Source of the DNA: JAPHTQ01 sp050287105
Lineage (GTDB): Bacteria; Pseudomonadota; Gammaproteobacteria; Thiohalomonadales; Thiohalomonadaceae
NCBI GenBank assembly: GCA_050287105.1
Contig: JBNKBG010000020.1
Location: forward strand, 1 to 34,899
Direction: 5' to 3'
Length of the DNA stretch: 34,899 nt
Within the stretch, counting starts at the first letter, position 1, and each line of letters opens with the position of its first letter. The position numbers were made by a program, and so were the translations under genes. Below, piece after piece: positions 31,985 through 34,899 of this stretch. Below the pieces are notes generated by a model, which saw only the letters and a list, made by a program, of their open reading frames with translations, was not told the DNA's origin and ran no database searches.

Positions 31985-33343
31985 GTGAATACTTATATCT
32001 CACCAGAGCAGCAAGCACTGCTTGCCGAAATTGCCGATGCCAAAACGGCACTAGAGGTATTGCATGGCAAGCTCGACGCTATCGATCAGCAGGTAAATAA
32101 CCTGTCTGATCAGCGTCGTCAATATCAGTTGCTGGAGAGTGTGGAAGCATCGCTTCGCGAGTTGGATGAACTGGGTAGTGCGGAACTCTTCTGGGGAAAG
32201 CGGATCGATGAAGCGCAGCGGACACAGCACCTGGGGCGGATACGTGAAGCAGTCTCCATCTTTCAGGCCAAGCTTGACGATATCGACAAGCTCAAGGAAC
32301 CGCTCTATCGGCAGATACGTGAACAGACCAACATTATCGGCGATCTTAATGAAGACCTTGCCGAACTACGCGAAAGAGAAGAAGCCGCCAAGTTCGAATA
32401 CCCGGTAACCCGTAAGCCTCGTCAGTTGCCCTATCGTCCCATGCTCATGCCCTGGTCGCGTGTCGGTGAGGATGAGACGCGTTTCCGCAAAACCCTGGCG
32501 GCTGTTTTTCTTTTTATCATTTGCTTCAGCGGCCTGATCAATTTCTGGGTGTTGCCGGAACCCGATGAGAATGAAGTGGTGGAGATCCCTGAAAATCTGG
32601 TCAAGCTGGTGCAAAAAGAGCAGCAGATCCCCAAACCACCGGAGAACCGCCCTGAAGAGAAGCCTCGTGAGACTGCCGAGGAGAAACCCGCTGACGGTAA
32701 GCCAAAACCATCGGAGAAAGATAAGGCGCGTAAGAAGGCCGAGAGCAGCGGGGTGCTGGCCTTCAAGGACAGCTTTAACGATCTGCTTGGCGACGACGCT
32801 ACGGCGAAGCTGGGCAGTGCCGCACGCATAAGCAACAAGGGCGCCAAGGCCGCGGGTGATTCCAATCGCAACCTGGTTATGGCGCAGGCGACCAGTAGTA
32901 GTAGTGGTATCAATACTGCAGGTCTAAGTCGTCAGGTCGGTGGTGGTGGAGGCAACAAAATTGGTGGTGTCAGCTTCTCCCGCGTGACCAGCGATATTGG
33001 CACGGGTGGGAGTGGAAGTGACCGGCCGCTCAGTGATGGTCCAGGCCCGTCGCGTACCGACGAAGAGATCCAGATTGTCTTTGACCGTTACAAGGCGTCG
33101 CTCTACCGTATCTACAACCGGGAGCTACGCAAGAACCCGGTGCTCAAGGGCAAGATGATGTTGCGTATTACCATCAAGCCTGATGGTTCGGTCTCCGCCT
33201 GCAAGCTGGAGTCGACCGATATGGATGCCCCGGAATTGGTGAAAGAGGTGGTTGCCCGGGTCAAACGCTTCAATTTCGGTCCCAAAAAGGGGGTTCCGAC
33301 CATTACCATCCTTTACCCCATCGATTTCCTGCCCGCCACCTGA
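31985..33343 (+). CDS. TonB-like energy transducer with cytoplasmic coiled coil and AgmX/PglI-type C-terminal domain
   Basis: The 452-residue protein begins at a GTG (31985). Residues 1-165 are cytoplasmic and largely coiled coil (LDAIDQQVNNLSDQRRQYQLL, REQTNIIGDLNEDLAELRER). A single membrane helix lies at 171-190 (LAAVFLFIICFSGLINFWVL). A Pro/Glu/Lys-rich periplasmic linker (about 192-250, PKPPENRPEEKP) and a Gly/Ser-rich stretch (about 300-355) follow. The C-terminal 95 residues (LYRIYNRELRKNPVLKGKM, MLRITIKPDGSV, then VVARVKRFNFGP) form a TonB-like fold of the AgmX/PglI type found in Myxococcus GltG and GltJ. It probably spans the periplasm and couples the ExbB/ExbD motor to TPR partners. 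The large N-terminal domain is not typical of TonB or TolA. Confidence 0.9.
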   Translation: MNTYISPEQQALLAEIADAKTALEVLHGKLDAIDQQVNNLSDQRRQYQLLESVEASLRELDELGSAELFWGKRIDEAQRTQHLGRIREAVSIFQAKLDDIDKLKEPLYRQIREQTNIIGDLNEDLAELREREEAAKFEYPVTRKPRQLPYRPMLMPWSRVGEDETRFRKTLAAVFLFIICFSGLINFWVLPEPDENEVVEIPENLVKLVQKEQQIPKPPENRPEEKPRETAEEKPADGKPKPSEKDKARKKAESSGVLAFKDSFNDLLGDDATAKLGSAARISNKGAKAAGDSNRNLVMAQATSSSSGINTAGLSRQVGGGGGNKIGGVSFSRVTSDIGTGGSGSDRPLSDGPGPSRTDEEIQIVFDRYKASLYRIYNRELRKNPVLKGKMMLRITIKPDGSVSACKLESTDMDAPELVKEVVARVKRFNFGPKKGVPTITILYPIDFLPAT

Positions 33344-33608
33344 TTTTTGGAGGGATATACTCGTACTTTCTGCTGGAAATGTCACGTTTTTGGAGTACGC
33401 AGGTCGCTTCGAGGGCAATAAATATTGTCTTGGATCACGTTATGAGTCACTAACCCGCAACCCCTTGTCTCTTATGCGTTTTTGTTCACATTATTTATAC
33501 CTTCTGGAGCTTACTGTGGGGTCCTATAGGGTGCGCCCTTAACCGGACTTTTTAGTTGTAACGAATATGGTAGTTCCACAAATAGCATCGGGTCTTGCTG
33601 GAGGTGCT

Positions 33609-34899
33609 GTGCGATACATAAAAATTGCACTGCTGGCCTTGCTGACTTCACTGTTTGGAGGAACCCTTTCTGCGGCACCGGTGACGACCAGCTGTAACAA
33701 CGCCCCCTTCGCCAATGTCATTAGTCACGACCTCACTTTCAGCTACTGCGAACTGTGCGGTATCGGCCAGGTTAGCATCCTGCTGAGCAACCCCTCCAAC
33801 ATCACCCTCGACAACATGACAGTCACCGAAAACCTCGGTGCCTCCGGTCTGACTCATGTTGCCGGTTCCACCACGGTTTCAATCAATGGCGGTGGTTTTG
33901 CCGCCACCGGTGATCCGGTAGTCAGTGGTGGCAGCAACCAGATCCTCACCTGGACCTCGGCACAGATCCCGGCGTTGGCCAGCATGGCTGCCTGGGTGAA
34001 TGATGTGAATCCTCAGCCGACCATCGAGATCCGCTTCCAGGTGCAGCGTGACGTCGCATTCAACGAAGAGGGATTGTTGACTGCCAGTCGCCTGATCAGT
34101 GCGACCGTCGATTACAGCCTCAACAGCTGTATGACAACAGGACCCTATAGCGATACCACGGGCAATAACACCCTGCCGCTGCGTGAACCTAACCCTGTGG
34201 TCGGTAAGTTGGGACGTAACGTCGATGCGGCGCAGGGTACCGGCAACTACTCCGCTACGGTTTACGGTAATACCAACGACGATGTGATCTGGCGGGTTCA
34301 GGTACAGAACACCGGTAGTGCCGCACTACAGGATCTCCACTTTGACGACCTGATGACCGCAGGCAACTTCACCATCAACTACGCCTGTCCATCAGAAACC
34401 CAGGCCACCAATCTGGCGAACAACGACGGTGTGTTACCGGGCGGTTCCACCTGCATTGCTTCAAGCAACACCATCACCAGCTTCGATGTCGACGATCCCT
34501 TCGGCAATCCAGGTAACGACGAGCCGACTACGTTCGTTGATGTGGTCAACGGCGGCAGCGCCTACATCTACCTGGTGGGCAAGATCACCAACTCCTGTAA
34601 CGCCAACACCACCAACACCGTATCCAACATCAACTGGGGCTGTGAAGGAGACCCGACGGTCAATACAACTACCACCTCCACCGGTGCTTCACCGGGTAGT
34701 GCTGCTACTACCCTCAGTTCACTGGTGAGCAATAACGGCCTCAATGTGACCCGAGCGCTGACCGGCACCAACCTGGCCCAGCCGGTGGGCAGCAAGGGCA
34801 CCATGACTATCACCATCACCAACAACACCGGTGGTACGGTGAAGAACATTCAGCTGACCGACGTGTTACCAACGCAGTATGTGGTCGACCCGACATTCA
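33609..34899 (+). CDS. Secreted DUF11-repeat surface protein (partial)
   Basis: The frame is open to the end of the window, giving about 430 residues of an unfinished protein. A GTG at 33609, preceded by GGAGGT, begins a textbook signal peptide (RYIKIALLALLTSLFGGTLSA). An in-frame ATG at 33567 lacks a ribosome binding site. The mature part is Thr/Asn/Gly-rich beta-sandwich sequence. NTGSAALQDLHFDDLM and the later TMTITITNNTGG followed by VKNIQLTDVLP match DUF11 (conserved repeat domain) units, which are stacked in large cell-surface or outer-membrane proteins. A Cys pair (SYCELCG) lies near the N-terminus. It follows the TonB-like gene by about 265 nt with no terminator seen, so it may be a client of the envelope machine. 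Confidence 0.85.
   Translation, partial: MRYIKIALLALLTSLFGGTLSAAPVTTSCNNAPFANVISHDLTFSYCELCGIGQVSILLSNPSNITLDNMTVTENLGASGLTHVAGSTTVSINGGGFAATGDPVVSGGSNQILTWTSAQIPALASMAAWVNDVNPQPTIEIRFQVQRDVAFNEEGLLTASRLISATVDYSLNSCMTTGPYSDTTGNNTLPLREPNPVVGKLGRNVDAAQGTGNYSATVYGNTNDDVIWRVQVQNTGSAALQDLHFDDLMTAGNFTINYACPSETQATNLANNDGVLPGGSTCIASSNTITSFDVDDPFGNPGNDEPTTFVDVVNGGSAYIYLVGKITNSCNANTTNTVSNINWGCEGDPTVNTTTTSTGASPGSAATTLSSLVSNNGLNVTRALTGTNLAQPVGSKGTMTITITNNTGGTVKNIQLTDVLPTQYVVDPTF

Noticed and set aside
30315..33343. ExbB/ExbD genes as part of a Zorya-type antiphage system
   Set aside because: ZorA carries a long cytoplasmic tail and ZorB a peptidoglycan-binding domain, with ZorC/ZorD/ZorE genes nearby. 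None of these is present; the neighbours are TPR lipoproteins and a TonB-like protein.
30315..33343. Canonical Tol-Pal or TonB iron-uptake operon
   Set aside because: No TolB, Pal, YbgF/CpoB or TonB-dependent receptor is present, and the transducer has an AgmX/PglI-type end and a large cytoplasmic domain.
33344..33608. Cyclic-di-GMP riboswitch or terminator upstream of the DUF11 protein
   Set aside because: I looked for GEMM-I landmarks and for a GC stem with a T-tract in this 265-nt gap and found neither; no gene or convincing promoter was seen in it either.

Overview
The window is a GC-moderate, gene-dense stretch of a gammaproteobacterial chromosome. The best evidence is a ZipA homologue (a division protein largely confined to Gammaproteobacteria) placed after a canonical Smc and followed by NAD-dependent DNA ligase, together with GluQ-RS, a DksA-type zinc-finger protein and CysZ. 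A CbbY-like phosphatase and a ribulokinase-like FGGY kinase are compatible with an autotrophic, sulfur-oxidiser-like lineage (Chromatiales or Sedimenticola/Thiodiazotropha-like), but that placement is inference. No rRNA, tRNA, CRISPR array, transposase or prophage gene was recognised.

Layout. 1-1352 (minus): a small membrane protein and the N-terminal part of a sodium:solute-symporter/sensor-kinase hybrid. 1396-1538: a short element with inverted 27-bp ends. 1549-3571 (minus): an unknown protein, GluQ-RS and a nitroreductase. 3695-4805: a DUF3579 protein converging, over a terminator, on a DksA paralogue that carries a histone-H1-like Lys/Ala tail. 5050-6982: CbbY-like phosphatase overlapping an aminotransferase. 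7108-10191: receiver-PAS-GAF-HD-GYP protein. 10200-13792 (minus): Ycf46-like AAA+ ATPase, CysZ and an FGGY kinase. 13997-15643: a close paralogue of the HD-GYP protein that keeps only the receiver and PAS domains. 15752-16156 (minus): QueF. 16352-23655: smc, zipA, a small membrane protein, a cold-shock gene and ligA.

23819-33343 is the most distinctive part: nine tightly packed, mostly overlapping genes for a cell-envelope machine. They encode a secreted coiled-coil protein, a periplasmic TPR/coiled-coil protein, two TPR lipoproteins, a small signal-anchored periplasmic protein, an ExbB/TolQ-type channel, two ExbD/TolR-type proteins and a TonB-like transducer with an AgmX/PglI-type C-terminus. 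The set recalls the proton-driven Agl/Glt machinery of Myxococcus and its poorly studied relatives in non-gliding proteobacteria. The first ExbD homologue has Asn where the proton-carrying Asp normally sits, whereas the second keeps it, suggesting an asymmetric stator. Directly downstream begins a secreted DUF11-repeat surface protein that runs off the window and may be a client of the machine.

Themes linking genes: queuosine modification of tRNA (GluQ-RS and QueF), chromosome organisation, division and ligation (smc-zipA-ligA), cyclic-di-GMP turnover (HD-GYP and its output-less paralogue), and an energised trans-envelope complex. All domain calls were made by eye from translated sequence; no database search was run.
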